In this document: in pieces, positions 1 to 7,967 of the stretch
Position numbering within the stretch: the stretch's first letter is position 1
Layout of the letters: the number at the start of each line of letters is the position of its first letter
Source: Fictibacillus phosphorivorans
Lineage (GTDB): Bacteria; Bacillota; Bacilli; Bacillales; Fictibacillaceae
Assembly (NCBI RefSeq): GCF_001619875.1
Contig: NZ_LRFC01000001.1
Coordinates: 310,001 to 374,000 of the forward strand
Direction: 5' to 3'
DNA: 64,000 nucleotides
Position numbers and translations under genes: made by a program
The notes under the pieces: model-generated
The model's input: only the letters and a program-made list of their open reading frames with translations
Databases searched by the model: none
Told to the model about the DNA's origin: nothing

Positions 1-291
1 TTTTGCGATACTCCCGCTGCGTGCGACGAGTACTACAGCACCAGGCATCGTACGTTTTTCCATCTCTTGCGCTATTACATGATTAATCTGGTTAAGCGGT
101 TCACGTAATAATGAAGCACTTTCTGGTGTGCCTGGATGAAGAACTGATGAAGAGGGAACAGGGCGGTTCCAATCACCGGGTCTCACATGGTTTTCTTTTG
201 AAGAACCTTCCGCAAAAATGACCGGCGTTATATTGGATAAAAGCATGGCTGTACTTAGCATGGTACAAACTAAAACGCGTTTTCCTCTCAT
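1..291 (-). CDS. Beta-lactamase-family serine hydrolase, N-terminal part (cut by window edge)
   Basis: An open frame of 97 codons starts at ATG 291 and runs off the left edge. It begins with a signal peptide (MRGKRVLVCTMLS, then a hydrophobic stretch ending near TPVIFA). The segment near residues 80-97 (EKRTMPGAVVLVARSG) matches the start of the class C beta-lactamase/penicillin-binding-protein fold seen in secreted serine hydrolases and esterases. The SxxK catalytic motif lies beyond the edge, so enzyme class and substrate cannot be stated. It is divergent from the mraY-like gene. Confidence 0.7.
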   Translation of the reverse strand, partial: MRGKRVLVCTMLSTAMLLSNITPVIFAEGSSKENHVRPGDWNRPVPSSSVLHPGTPESASLLREPLNQINHVIAQEMEKRTMPGAVVLVARSGSIAK

Positions 292-400
292 ATGACCGCT
301 CCTTATTCTGAAAATTCTTACACTTTATAACAGTAGCAATCCATAGAATGGGTGTAAATCACTCAGAAGTCCCACAGCACAAGGACCTATAAATTGTCAG

Positions 401-441
401 AATTGTTTGGGGTCTGACCCCGGGTCAGACCCCAAACAATT
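401..441. repeat. Dispersed palindrome, copy 1
   Basis: Perfect inverted repeat: 20-bp arms (AATTGTTTGGGGTCTGACCC and its complement) around a single C. It lies between two divergent genes, just ahead of the mraY-like gene. The same core occurs at 7898-7938 and 61494-61532. With no T-run after it, it looks like a REP-type dispersed element and not a terminator. Confidence 0.9.
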
Positions 442-509
442 TAATAAAGGAAGATTTCACCTTTAGAGCGAATACATACAGTGGATAAACAAGAGAGGAG
501 ACTGCAGTC

Positions 510-1460
510 GTGTATTTACCGATAACACCTGCTTTTATCACGTTTTTATTAACGGTTATACTAGCACCTCTGTTAATATTCACTTTAAAAAAATTAAAAC
601 TGACGCAGCCCATTCGAGTGGAACTTCCGGCAGATCATCAGGAAAAAAAGGGAACACCTTTAATGGCTGGAAGTGTGTTTTTTGTAGGGATTTTCGTGGC
701 ACTTTATTATACGACAAGTCCTATCATGCTTTTTCTTGTGGGAACCTTCATCTTATTTAGCTTTATTGGGTTTCTTGATGATTTTTGGAAAGCATCAAAA
801 CAAGATCCAGGCGGGGTTTCAGGAAAGACAAAATTAAAATTCCAGTTCGCGTTCACCATTCTTCTCTTATATGTAGGCATCGACCTTTTTAACATTGATA
901 CAAGCATCCGGGTTACCGAATCATTGAATATTGTGTTTCCGTATGTCATTTACCTCATCCTGATTACCTTGTTTATCGTCGGGACGGCAAATGCGATCAA
1001 TTTTACAGACGGAATGGACGGGCTGTTAGGAATGGTGTCCATTCCCACGTATTTCTTTTTCTTTGTTATAAGCGATTATGCCGAAGTGAAGATATTCTGC
1101 TTGGTGATGATTGCGACCATCCTAGGGTTCTTAATTTATAATCTGTATCCAGCAAAAGCGTTTATGGGTGATACGGGGTCACTGGCAATAGGAGGTTCAT
1201 TATCATTTCTCGCTATCATTGAGAATGTAGAAATTTTAATCCCCATTCTGTTCATCATTTATCTTGCCGAACAATTATCGGTCATTTTACAAGTTTCGTA
1301 TTTTAAAAGGACGAAGAAAAAGCTGTTTAAGTTTACACCTATTCATTATCATTACGGAATTAAATATGGATGGACAGAAAACATGATCGTAACGGTGTTT
1401 GCCATGATATCGTGGGCGGCTTGTGCCATTTGTTTAGTGTATTACGAGGTATTTATGTAG
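510..1460 (+). CDS. mraY: MraY-like phospho-MurNAc-pentapeptide transferase paralogue
   Basis: Integral membrane glycosyl-1-phosphate transferase of the MraY/WecA/TagO superfamily. It transfers a sugar phosphate to undecaprenyl phosphate on the inner face of the membrane. About ten hydrophobic segments are visible, with the family motifs in order: GFLDDFWK, NAINFTDGMDG, FMGDTGSLAIGG and a C-terminal FTPIHYHYG, which resembles the MraY TPIHHH box more than TagO. At 316 residues it matches MraY length. The GTG start at 510 follows AGAGAGGAG. It stands alone, far from any division/cell-wall cluster, so it is probably a second copy with a specialised role, for example spore or modified peptidoglycan (inference). 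Confidence 0.8.
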   Translation: MYLPITPAFITFLLTVILAPLLIFTLKKLKLTQPIRVELPADHQEKKGTPLMAGSVFFVGIFVALYYTTSPIMLFLVGTFILFSFIGFLDDFWKASKQDPGGVSGKTKLKFQFAFTILLLYVGIDLFNIDTSIRVTESLNIVFPYVIYLILITLFIVGTANAINFTDGMDGLLGMVSIPTYFFFFVISDYAEVKIFCLVMIATILGFLIYNLYPAKAFMGDTGSLAIGGSLSFLAIIENVEILIPILFIIYLAEQLSVILQVSYFKRTKKKLFKFTPIHYHYGIKYGWTENMIVTVFAMISWAACAICLVYYEVFM

Positions 1461-1462
1461 AA

Positions 1463-1498
1463 AGAGTGGCACATTATCCCGTGTCACTCTCTTTTTTT
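1463..1498 (+). terminator. Terminator of the mraY-like gene
   Basis: Stem AGAGTGGCAC / GTGTCACTCT with a short loop, followed by CTTTTTTT. Confidence 0.85.
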
Positions 1499-1582
1499 GT
1501 TCTCGTGTACTTTTCCAGTGGATTTAACTCCATAATGTAGTTTTAGTAATGACACGCATTCCTGCTTGAATGGATCTTCTCC

Positions 1583-1678
1583 ATATATTCACGTTAGAAA
1601 GCAATAATTTCACATTAAACGAGATAATTTCACGTTAAATCCAATAATTTCACGTAAAATGAAATATATTCACGTTAA
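1583..1678. repeat. Intergenic 20-21 bp periodic array 1
   Basis: Five degenerate copies of ATAATTTCACGTTAAATCCA. The TTCAC core starts at 1588, 1609, 1629, 1649 and 1669, giving spacings of 21, 20, 20 and 20 bp. It lies in the convergent gap between the mraY-like gene and the nuclease gene, outside both terminators. Confidence 0.85.
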
Positions 1679-1704
1679 CCATTTTTTCACAAAAAACTGT
1701 ACGC

Positions 1705-1726
1705 AAAAAAGCCCACCAAAGTGGGC
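1705..1726 (-). terminator. Terminator of the nuclease gene
   Basis: On the minus strand GCCCAC-TTTG-GTGGGC is followed by TTTTTT. Confidence 0.9.
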
Positions 1727-1754
1727 TTTCTGCATCTCCAAATCAAACATCTTC

Positions 1755-2936
1755 CTACCAAATCTCCTCAGCCCACTCCGGGTGGTCGATGAATGGATTG
1801 CGGTTATGCTGGAATTGTTCATAAATGATGTTGTTTCGGTTGCGCTCCCAGTTATCAACGGGATCTTGTAGATGCCATTGCAAGAGTACAGACATTTTTC
1901 CGTGATAAGGAGCGGTTCCGTTATTCACGTTGTTGTTGAGTTCAAGCTGAGGTTCACCGCTGTCTCCCTCATAGCGAACCGCCATGTAAAACAGCATACG
2001 GGCCACATCGCCTTTAACGGCATTTCTCGGTTCCCACGAATCACTGTCATAATAGTTGCCAAGTGCTTCAGAATGCTGTGTGCCGCCGTTATCAAAATCA
2101 AGATTACCACGGGAACTGTTTACACTCACATCGGTTGGACGAAGGTGATGAATGTCAGTACCTGGACCCATCGTCGTTCCAAAATCACCGTGAGATTTTG
2201 CCCACACGTGCTCACGGTTCCAATCGTTTACGTTGCTGCCATTTGTAGTTTTGCTTTGTGAACGGCCAGTATAGAGCAGAATAACATTATTGCTGTTGTT
2301 AGGATCTTGATCGGTTACTTTTAACGCTTCCCAAACGGCAGAATAAGAAAGCTCCGTGTGGTCGTCGATGATGTTATGAAGGGCGGTCTTTAGTGCTGCG
2401 CCTGTTTTGCCTCGAGCCGAGTCATAGTATGAATCATCATAGGCTGGCGGATCGGTTGGATCAGTAGGCGGATCAGTTGGTGTCGATCCTGATGCTTTTT
2501 CCATAGCTGTTGGATCTTTTATGCCAGCATGTGAAAAATAAGCAGTTAGATAGCCTGTTACTTTAATAGATTGTCCTTTTAGACTAGGGTTGGTCTTTAA
2601 CCCAAACTGCGAACGAAACGCAGTAGGAATCTGAACATAGACCATGTTAGCCGTGTTTGTTTCAGATGCACTGTCAGCCAAAGCCAGCGCATAATCATTA
2701 GGATAATTGCTCGTCACAACCGTGGTTGTCGCAGTAGGTTGTCCTACCACATAACCTTGAACGGTTTTTAAAGAATTGTTTTGATTGGAAATACTTTGAG
2801 AAACTGAATACGGACTTCCCCAGGAACCGTCACCGACAGCCTGAAGAGTGGGGATGAATGCTAAAGAACTTACGACTAGAGCAATCACAACTGAAAAAAG
2901 CGAAAGGAAATTTTTGTTCCGGTGCCTTTTCATCAT
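1755..2936 (-). CDS. Secreted endonuclease I-family nuclease with N-terminal DUF6359-like domain
   Basis: Exported nuclease of 393 residues. The signal peptide covers residues 1-~32 (hydrophobic core SLFSVVIALVVSSLAFIP). Next comes an OB-like region of about 110 residues (GDGSWGSPYSVSQ to KGQSIKVTGYLTAY) of the kind called DUF6359. A Pro/Asp/Thr-rich linker (TPTDPPTDPTDPP) leads to an endonuclease I domain with the His-metal motif WNREHVWAKSHG and DIHHLRPTD. Such enzymes degrade extracellular DNA or RNA. The ATG at 2948 is rejected as start because its own codons contain the GGAGG ribosome site; the ATG at 2936 is correctly spaced. Substrate preference is not predictable. Confidence 0.85.
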   Translation of the reverse strand: MMKRHRNKNFLSLFSVVIALVVSSLAFIPTLQAVGDGSWGSPYSVSQSISNQNNSLKTVQGYVVGQPTATTTVVTSNYPNDYALALADSASETNTANMVYVQIPTAFRSQFGLKTNPSLKGQSIKVTGYLTAYFSHAGIKDPTAMEKASGSTPTDPPTDPTDPPAYDDSYYDSARGKTGAALKTALHNIIDDHTELSYSAVWEALKVTDQDPNNSNNVILLYTGRSQSKTTNGSNVNDWNREHVWAKSHGDFGTTMGPGTDIHHLRPTDVSVNSSRGNLDFDNGGTQHSEALGNYYDSDSWEPRNAVKGDVARMLFYMAVRYEGDSGEPQLELNNNVNNGTAPYHGKMSVLLQWHLQDPVDNWERNRNNIIYEQFQHNRNPFIDHPEWAEEIW

Positions 2937-3131
2937 CAACGCCTCCATTGTTTTATTTTTAAACCCCTTGTTGCTAAACTTCTAGATTTTGGTGAAACAG
3001 GTTTTATTCTACAATCTTTTTATTAACTTCATTTTACAGATTTGTAAATCTACAAAACTAGCTACGAAGGGAGGAACTAATGAAGGCGCAAAAACAGTTA
3101 CATATGCCCAAAATATAAAAAAGCACTAATT

Positions 3132-3668
3132 TTAGATTACTTTCTTACTGCGCAAAACGGTGATGAATCCACCCAATATATCATGGCTTACGGAAAATCC
3201 TTTTCGCTGATAAAATTCAAGTGCATCATCATTCCCGTTGGAAACATAGATAAAGTAATCTTCTACCTCTTCATGTTCCCGCAGCCAATTCATCGACATG
3301 TTAAAGAGAGTAGAACCAACACCATATTGTCTGTATTCTTTTTTGATATAAAATTGAGAAAGGCAGCCGACCATTTCTTTTTTAACAGAATGCATATCAA
3401 AAAAGGTAGCGAACTCATTCGAATACACTTCCTTCGGGGAAATGTTTGAATAGACATAACCGACAATCTCATCACCATCTTTTACAATGACAATGTAGTT
3501 ATGTGATGCTTTCTGCACAGAAGGAATAAGGCGTGTTTCAAAGCTCATCGCGTCAAATAATTCAGGAGTAATACTTGCTTTTGACTTTTGGTAAACCATA
3601 AGTTCATTGCAAAGATCTCGGCAAAGTTCAATATCATGATCAGGAAGAACCTCGTATTTTACATCCAT
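3132..3668 (-). CDS. GNAT-family N-acetyltransferase
   Basis: A 178-residue single-domain acetyltransferase. The acetyl-CoA binding loop is visible as KKEYRQYGVGSTLF, and the C-terminal NGNDDALEFYQRKGF matches GNAT motif B. The start is ATG 3668, eight bases after AAGGAG; the in-frame GTG nine bases upstream touches the ribosome site and is unlikely. It is divergent from the HxlR regulator at 3794, so the two may share a regulated intergenic region. Substrate unknown. Confidence 0.8.
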   Translation of the reverse strand: MDVKYEVLPDHDIELCRDLCNELMVYQKSKASITPELFDAMSFETRLIPSVQKASHNYIVIVKDGDEIVGYVYSNISPKEVYSNEFATFFDMHSVKKEMVGCLSQFYIKKEYRQYGVGSTLFNMSMNWLREHEEVEDYFIYVSNGNDDALEFYQRKGFSVSHDILGGFITVLRSKKVI

Positions 3669-3755
3669 TTTCTTCACTCCTTGCTGGGATAGGAATCGAT
3701 AATTACGCTATAATTTTATTACATAGGAAAAGGAAAACAAGTATGCAGTAATTTC

Positions 3756-3770
3756 TTACTAAGTCAGTAA
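3756..3770. promoter_or_regulatory. Candidate HxlR operator
   Basis: Inverted repeat TTACT-AAGTC-AGTAA lies 23 bp before the HxlR start codon, in the divergent gap with the acetyltransferase. TACT/AGTA half-sites resemble those I recall for the HxlR-family regulator YodB. Binding is inferred. Confidence 0.4.
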
Positions 3771-3793
3771 AAACTGATTAAAGGAGCTTCGAG

Positions 3794-4138
3794 ATGAATC
3801 AATCAGCATACAAAAGAAAAGAAGATTGTCCCCTAACATTCGCACTTACCTTGATTGGAAGCAAATGGAGACTTCCGATCATATGGGCGTTATGGAAAAA
3901 TAAGACGCTGCGATATAACGAACTAAAACGGCATGTAGAGGGAATCACAAACATGGTCCTATCACAGTCATTAAAAGAAATGGAAAATCAGGGTCTGGTG
4001 GTTCGAAGACAATACATGGAGATCCCGCCAAGAGTAGAATATTCATTAACAAAGGCAGGAGAGGAATTGGTTCCGTCACTCGAATCATTGGCAAAATGGG
4101 GGAAGGGGATGCAAGCTACGGTGAAAAGTGATGTCTGA
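3794..4138 (+). CDS. HxlR-family winged-helix transcriptional regulator
   Basis: A 114-residue regulator made of one HxlR winged-helix domain: DCPLTFALTLIGSKWRLPIIWALWKNKTLRYNELKRH at residues ~10-46, then the recognition region NMVLSQSLKEMENQGLVVR. A Cys sits near the N-terminus (C11), where redox-sensing family members such as YodB and HypR carry their sensor Cys. The ribosome site AAGGAG lies 8 bases before ATG 3794. The 3' end overlaps the small CWC gene, so the two are co-translated. It probably senses electrophile or oxidant stress (inference). Confidence 0.85.
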   Translation: MNQSAYKRKEDCPLTFALTLIGSKWRLPIIWALWKNKTLRYNELKRHVEGITNMVLSQSLKEMENQGLVVRRQYMEIPPRVEYSLTKAGEELVPSLESLAKWGKGMQATVKSDV

Positions 4139-4316
4139 ATGTCCGCTGTGTAAAGAAGATAACCGTTGCGCGATTGCGAACGGCGACAAACCTGAAACAT
4201 GCTGGTGCATGAGCGTCACCATGGCACAACAACTGCTTGAAAATGCTGCTTCAGATAAAAAAACATGCATTTGCAAAACATGTGTGGATAATTGGAATGA
4301 AAAGGGACGCTTTTGA
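4131..4316 (+). CDS. Small cysteine-rich CWC-type protein
   Basis: A 61-residue protein with eight cysteines, including CPLC near residue 4, CWC near residue 24, and CICKTC near the C-terminus. This is the pattern of the cysteine-rich CWC family of putative metal-binding proteins; function is unknown. It begins inside the last codons of the HxlR gene (8-base overlap). The start could equally be GTG 4128. The pairing suggests a role in thiol or metal stress handled by the upstream regulator (inference). Confidence 0.75.
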   Translation: MSECPLCKEDNRCAIANGDKPETCWCMSVTMAQQLLENAASDKKTCICKTCVDNWNEKGRF

Positions 4317-4334
4317 TGAAAAAGAAGCGCCCCT
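4303..4334. terminator. Bidirectional hairpin between CWC and dctB
   Basis: Stem AGGGACGC / GCGCCCCT, overlapping the CWC stop codon. The U-tract is better on the minus strand, at the 3' end of dctB. Confidence 0.55.
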
Positions 4335-4343
4335 TGTTCTCTA

Positions 4344-5408
4344 TTAAAAATCCTTGTGTGAATTCCGTAATTGAATCATTTTTGACATCAGTTCTTTTCC
4401 AATCTCCTCTTCAAATTCTAAATATACGGGCTGCCAACGTTCAAACCACTTTCGTTTTTCCTCATTTGTCAGGTAATGAATGTCTATTGAAGAGTTATCT
4501 TCAATCAAAGAAAGCTGCTCATCGTTCATCTCAAATGACTGTTTTTGATTCCAACGCGTTGTTTCTTCTAGCGCTTTAGAAATGACGGTTTGCTGCTCAT
4601 TCGTAAGTTTGCTCCAGAAGTCTTCATTCATGATAACAGCATACCCTAAGAATCCATGATTACTGATGGTAAGGTTACTTTGAACGTCAAAAAACTTCTT
4701 AGAGTAGATATTAGAGATGGTGTTTTCCTCACCGTTCAATTTCCCTGATTCTAACAATCGGTATGTCTCGTTAAAATCAAGTCCCACTGCTTTGGCACCG
4801 ACTAATTCAAATTGTTTTTTTAAAACGTGACTAGGCATGATTCTAAGGTGTTGCCCTTTTAAATCAGAAGGTTGAACGATAGGGCCATCATTTGTAGTAA
4901 GCTGTTTAAATCCATTAGTCCATAACGTTAGCCCTTTCAAGTTGTTCTCTTCTAAAGATTGCAACAACGTCTCACCAATCTCTCCGTTTACAGCTTCAAT
5001 AATGCTATCGCGAGTTGGCATCATATAAGGAAGATCAAGTACTTGCCACTTAGAAGAGAAAGAACTTAGCTTTGTTGTTGCAGGAGCGATCATCTGAATA
5101 TCACCGCGCTTCAGTGCTTCAAGCTCTTCTTGGTCTGAATAAAGACCTCCGTTTGGTATAACTTCTACCTTGATGTTTCCGTCTGATACTTGGTTAACAC
5201 GATCTGCAAACCGCTGTGCCGCAAGACCTTTTGGGGTATTTTCAGCCACGACATGACTGAACTTAATAACCACTTGTTCACTTATGCCTCTTTGATCATC
5301 GTCATAGGGAAGAGTTCCTTCTGACAATTTCGTATGAAACCCGATCCAGATTGATGCAGCTAATCCGGCGAGCAGTATGAGCACAATCCCCGTGAGCGCT
5401 TTCATCAT
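4344..5408 (-). CDS. dctB: TRAP-type C4-dicarboxylate binding protein DctB
   Basis: A 354-residue DctP/DctB-family periplasmic-type solute-binding protein, anchored by one N-terminal hydrophobic segment (residues ~4-22). Family features include VVAENTPKGLAAQRFADRVN and GLDFNETYRLLESGKLNG. No TRAP permease subunits are present. In B. subtilis the homologue (YdbE) belongs with dctS, dctR and dctP and is thought to assist sensing of succinate, fumarate or malate by DctS. Here dctB is transcribed away from dctS with ~100 bp between them, which allows co-regulation from one intergenic region. Ribosome site GAGGGAAT precedes ATG 5408. Confidence 0.88.
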   Translation of the reverse strand: MMKALTGIVLILLAGLAASIWIGFHTKLSEGTLPYDDDQRGISEQVVIKFSHVVAENTPKGLAAQRFADRVNQVSDGNIKVEVIPNGGLYSDQEELEALKRGDIQMIAPATTKLSSFSSKWQVLDLPYMMPTRDSIIEAVNGEIGETLLQSLEENNLKGLTLWTNGFKQLTTNDGPIVQPSDLKGQHLRIMPSHVLKKQFELVGAKAVGLDFNETYRLLESGKLNGEENTISNIYSKKFFDVQSNLTISNHGFLGYAVIMNEDFWSKLTNEQQTVISKALEETTRWNQKQSFEMNDEQLSLIEDNSSIDIHYLTNEEKRKWFERWQPVYLEFEEEIGKELMSKMIQLRNSHKDF

Positions 5409-5506
5409 CTATTCCCTCATATCTGTTACTTTTTTAAATAGTCTAACATATTGATGTTGGAATGATACAATAGGAACAAAACGGATGCAGGGAGGGAAGT
5501 CTGGAG

Positions 5507-7105
5507 ATGACGATGAAACGATTGCCGATACGGACAAAAATCATGATACTCACATTTGGAATCGTATTTTATGCCATTATGATTGGCGGAATCGTCATTG
5601 TCGGTAAAATCCTCGACATTCAGGAAGAAGAGCTTGGCAAGCGGGCGATGATCACTTCCCGAACGGTTGCACAGCTTCCAGAAGTAAAACAATACATACA
5701 GAAAAAAGAAGGCTGGAACGAAATAGAGCCAGCTGTTGAGAAAATACGCGTAATAAATGAAGCAGACTATATTGTGGTTATGAATATGGACCATGTTCGT
5801 TATTCTCATCCAGTAAAGGAAATGCTTGGCACGCAGTCAGAAGGAACTGACGAAGGAGCAGCCTTTGCTGACCATACCTTTATATCGAAAGCGAAAGGTG
5901 AGATGGGAACAGCCGTTAGGGCATTCGTTCCAATAAAAAATGACAATCTAGAACAGGTCGGCGTAGTAGCAGTAGGTCATGTGATTCCCGGTTTTTATGA
6001 AGTACTCCATGATCTCACCGATGAGATGACTCTCATCTTGCTGCTTGTCCTTTCTTTCGGAGTAATCGGCTCATACTTGTTAGCGCGACACCTAAAACAG
6101 CAGATGTTTTATTTAGAACCTCACGAAATCGTTAGAATGCTTGAAGAGCGAACGGCTACTTTTAACTCGATGCATGAAGGTGTGATTGCGATCGATAATC
6201 AGGAACAGATCTCAATCTTTAATGAGAAAGCGAAACGTATATTTTCCGTTATAGGAGATGTTGTAGGAAGGCCCATTCGAGAGGTCATACCAGACACACG
6301 CTTACCTGAAATTATTGAACTTAGCCGGCCTGTGTACAACCAGGAAATTCGGGTCAGCGGTAAAATCATTATGAGTAACCGTGTGCCCATTAAAGTGAAT
6401 AACCAAATCGTTGGGGCAGTGGCTATCTTCCAAGACAGAACAGAAGTGGCAAAGATGGCTGAAGAACTGACGGGGGTTAAGGCATTTGTAGAAGCTTTAC
6501 GTGTACAGAACCATGAACACATGAACAAGCTTCACACAATCGCTGGACTTTTGCAGCTTGGTAAAATTAAAAAAGCGATGCAATACGTTTTTCAAGTATC
6601 AGAGGAAAAAGGTTCACTGACTCGTTTTCTCAATCAGCGTATCAAGAATGAAAGTTTGGCCGGTCTTTTATTAAGTAAAGTCGGCCGTGGAAAAGAACTT
6701 GGAATCAAAGTCGTAATCGACAGTGAGAGTCGGATCGAACAGTTTCCTGACCAGCTCGATCAGCACGATTTTGTGATGATTCTAGGCAATTTAATTGAGA
6801 ACGCTTATGATGCTTTAGAAGGAATGGACGATGCAAGAATCGATGTTTCTATTGCGCAGGACTCCGAGATTTGTGCCATTCTTGTTGAAGACAACGGGAT
6901 CGGCATGAGTAAAGAAGTTCAACATCATATCTTTGAAAGAGGATATTCCACAAAAGGAGCTAAAGGGTCAGGTATTGGTTTATATTTGATCCATCAAATT
7001 GTGGATAAAGGAAAAGGTGAGATTGAAGTCACGTCTCAGGAAAATCAAGGGACAAGCTTTGTAATTACGTTTCCGATGAATGACAGGGGTGAAAGTGATG
7101 AGTGA
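5507..7105 (+). CDS. dctS: DctS, C4-dicarboxylate sensor histidine kinase (CitA/DcuS family)
   Basis: A 532-residue membrane sensor kinase. Layout: TM1 (residues ~12-33), extracytoplasmic sensor domain to ~175, TM2 (~176-196), PAS domain (~215-320), then a SpoB-type phosphoacceptor region with NHEHMNKLH (His336 or His338). The ATPase domain has NLIENAYDAL, VEDNGIGM and GSGIGLYLI. It phosphorylates DctR in response to external C4-dicarboxylates, by analogy with B. subtilis. Length agrees with the family. The end overlaps dctR by 8 bp, so translation is coupled. ATG 5507 follows GGAGGGAAG; ATG 5513 is an alternative. Confidence 0.9.
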   Translation: MTMKRLPIRTKIMILTFGIVFYAIMIGGIVIVGKILDIQEEELGKRAMITSRTVAQLPEVKQYIQKKEGWNEIEPAVEKIRVINEADYIVVMNMDHVRYSHPVKEMLGTQSEGTDEGAAFADHTFISKAKGEMGTAVRAFVPIKNDNLEQVGVVAVGHVIPGFYEVLHDLTDEMTLILLLVLSFGVIGSYLLARHLKQQMFYLEPHEIVRMLEERTATFNSMHEGVIAIDNQEQISIFNEKAKRIFSVIGDVVGRPIREVIPDTRLPEIIELSRPVYNQEIRVSGKIIMSNRVPIKVNNQIVGAVAIFQDRTEVAKMAEELTGVKAFVEALRVQNHEHMNKLHTIAGLLQLGKIKKAMQYVFQVSEEKGSLTRFLNQRIKNESLAGLLLSKVGRGKELGIKVVIDSESRIEQFPDQLDQHDFVMILGNLIENAYDALEGMDDARIDVSIAQDSEICAILVEDNGIGMSKEVQHHIFERGYSTKGAKGSGIGLYLIHQIVDKGKGEIEVTSQENQGTSFVITFPMNDRGESDE

Positions 7106-7781
7106 GATTACGGTTCTGTTGATTGAAGACGATCCAATGGTACAGGAAATCAACAAGGCATTCATAGAAAAAGTAAAAGGGTTCAAAGTGATAGCAACGG
7201 CATCTAACGGAACAGAAGGATTAAAACAAATCAAAAAGCTGAAACCACAACTTGTCGTACTTGATATTTACATGCCTGGGCAAGATGGAATTGAAACCTT
7301 GCAACAGATCAGAGTGGAAAAAATCGAGCTAGACGTGATCGTGATTACAGCTGCCAATGATCTTCAAACGATTCGTGCCATGCTGCAGAACGGTGCATTC
7401 GACTATATCATTAAGCCTTTTAATTATGAGCGAATTCATAAGGCTTTAGAAAAATACCGAGCCTATTATTCTACTGTTTCACCATCAGGATCCGTTACAC
7501 AAAAGGATCTCGATGATGTGTTCTTTTCCGAACCACGCCAGCTGCAAGTATCCGTCGATCTTCCTAAAGGACTAAACGAACTTACGCTAAAACAAATTCA
7601 GAGCTTTTTACAAAATCAGAGTGAAGCGAAGTCAGCAGAGGAAGTAGCTGAAGGAATCGGAATCGCCCGGGTCACGGCACGAAGGTATCTCGATTATTTG
7701 GTGAAGAACGGAAGCATCCAGATGGACATTCAATACGGTACAATCGGAAGGCCGGTTAACCGGTATCTCCTGAAAAAATAG
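7098..7781 (+). CDS. dctR: DctR, CitB-type response regulator for C4-dicarboxylate uptake
   Basis: A 227-residue response regulator. The receiver domain (residues 1-~120) has the acidic pocket EDDP, phospho-acceptor Asp56 in LDIYMPGQDG, and the Lys of IIKPFNYERI. The C-terminal helix-turn-helix (SAEEVAEGIGIARVTARRYLDYLVKNG) is CitB/DcuR-like. The start at ATG 7098 has AGGGGTGA upstream; a longer in-frame ATG at 7080 swallows that site. It should activate dctP at 7968, which follows after a terminator and a dispersed palindrome. Confidence 0.9.
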   Translation: MSEITVLLIEDDPMVQEINKAFIEKVKGFKVIATASNGTEGLKQIKKLKPQLVVLDIYMPGQDGIETLQQIRVEKIELDVIVITAANDLQTIRAMLQNGAFDYIIKPFNYERIHKALEKYRAYYSTVSPSGSVTQKDLDDVFFSEPRQLQVSVDLPKGLNELTLKQIQSFLQNQSEAKSAEEVAEGIGIARVTARRYLDYLVKNGSIQMDIQYGTIGRPVNRYLLKK

Positions 7782-7837
7782 CCCGAGACCAAAAAGACCA
7801 AAACGTCCAATAAGTTCGTAATATTCTAACAATTGAT

Positions 7838-7851
7838 TGGAAGCGTTATCA
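7838..7851 (+). promoter_or_regulatory. Possible cre site (CcpA) ahead of dctP
   Basis: TGGAAGCGTTATCA fits the catabolite-response consensus TGWAANCGNTNWCA except at one position. It overlaps the dctR terminator arm, so the match may be incidental. Glucose repression of dctP is plausible from B. subtilis. Confidence 0.35.
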
Positions 7852-7879
7852 TTATCTTTACAAATGATAACGCTTTTTT
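7843..7879 (+). terminator. Terminator of dctS-dctR
   Basis: Perfect 11-bp stem GCGTTATCATT / AATGATAACGC followed by TTTTTT. Confidence 0.9.
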
Positions 7880-7897
7880 GTGTGTGAATTGTGTGGG

Positions 7898-7938
7898 AAT
7901 TGTATGGGGTCTGACCCCGGGTCAGACCCCATACAATT
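7898..7938. repeat. Dispersed palindrome, copy 2
   Basis: 20-bp arms (AATTGTATGGGGTCTGACCC and complement) around a single C, between dctR and dctP. It differs from copy 1 by one base per arm (T to A), and the change is matched in the other arm. Confidence 0.9.
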
Positions 7939-7967
7939 TAAGTTCAATTTTTGAGAGGAGAAGAAGA

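Noticed and set aside
7833-7967. Forty-five-codon in-frame extension upstream of dctP
   Set aside because: It reads straight through the dispersed palindrome and has no ribosome site; ATG 7968 has a strong one and gives the normal family length.
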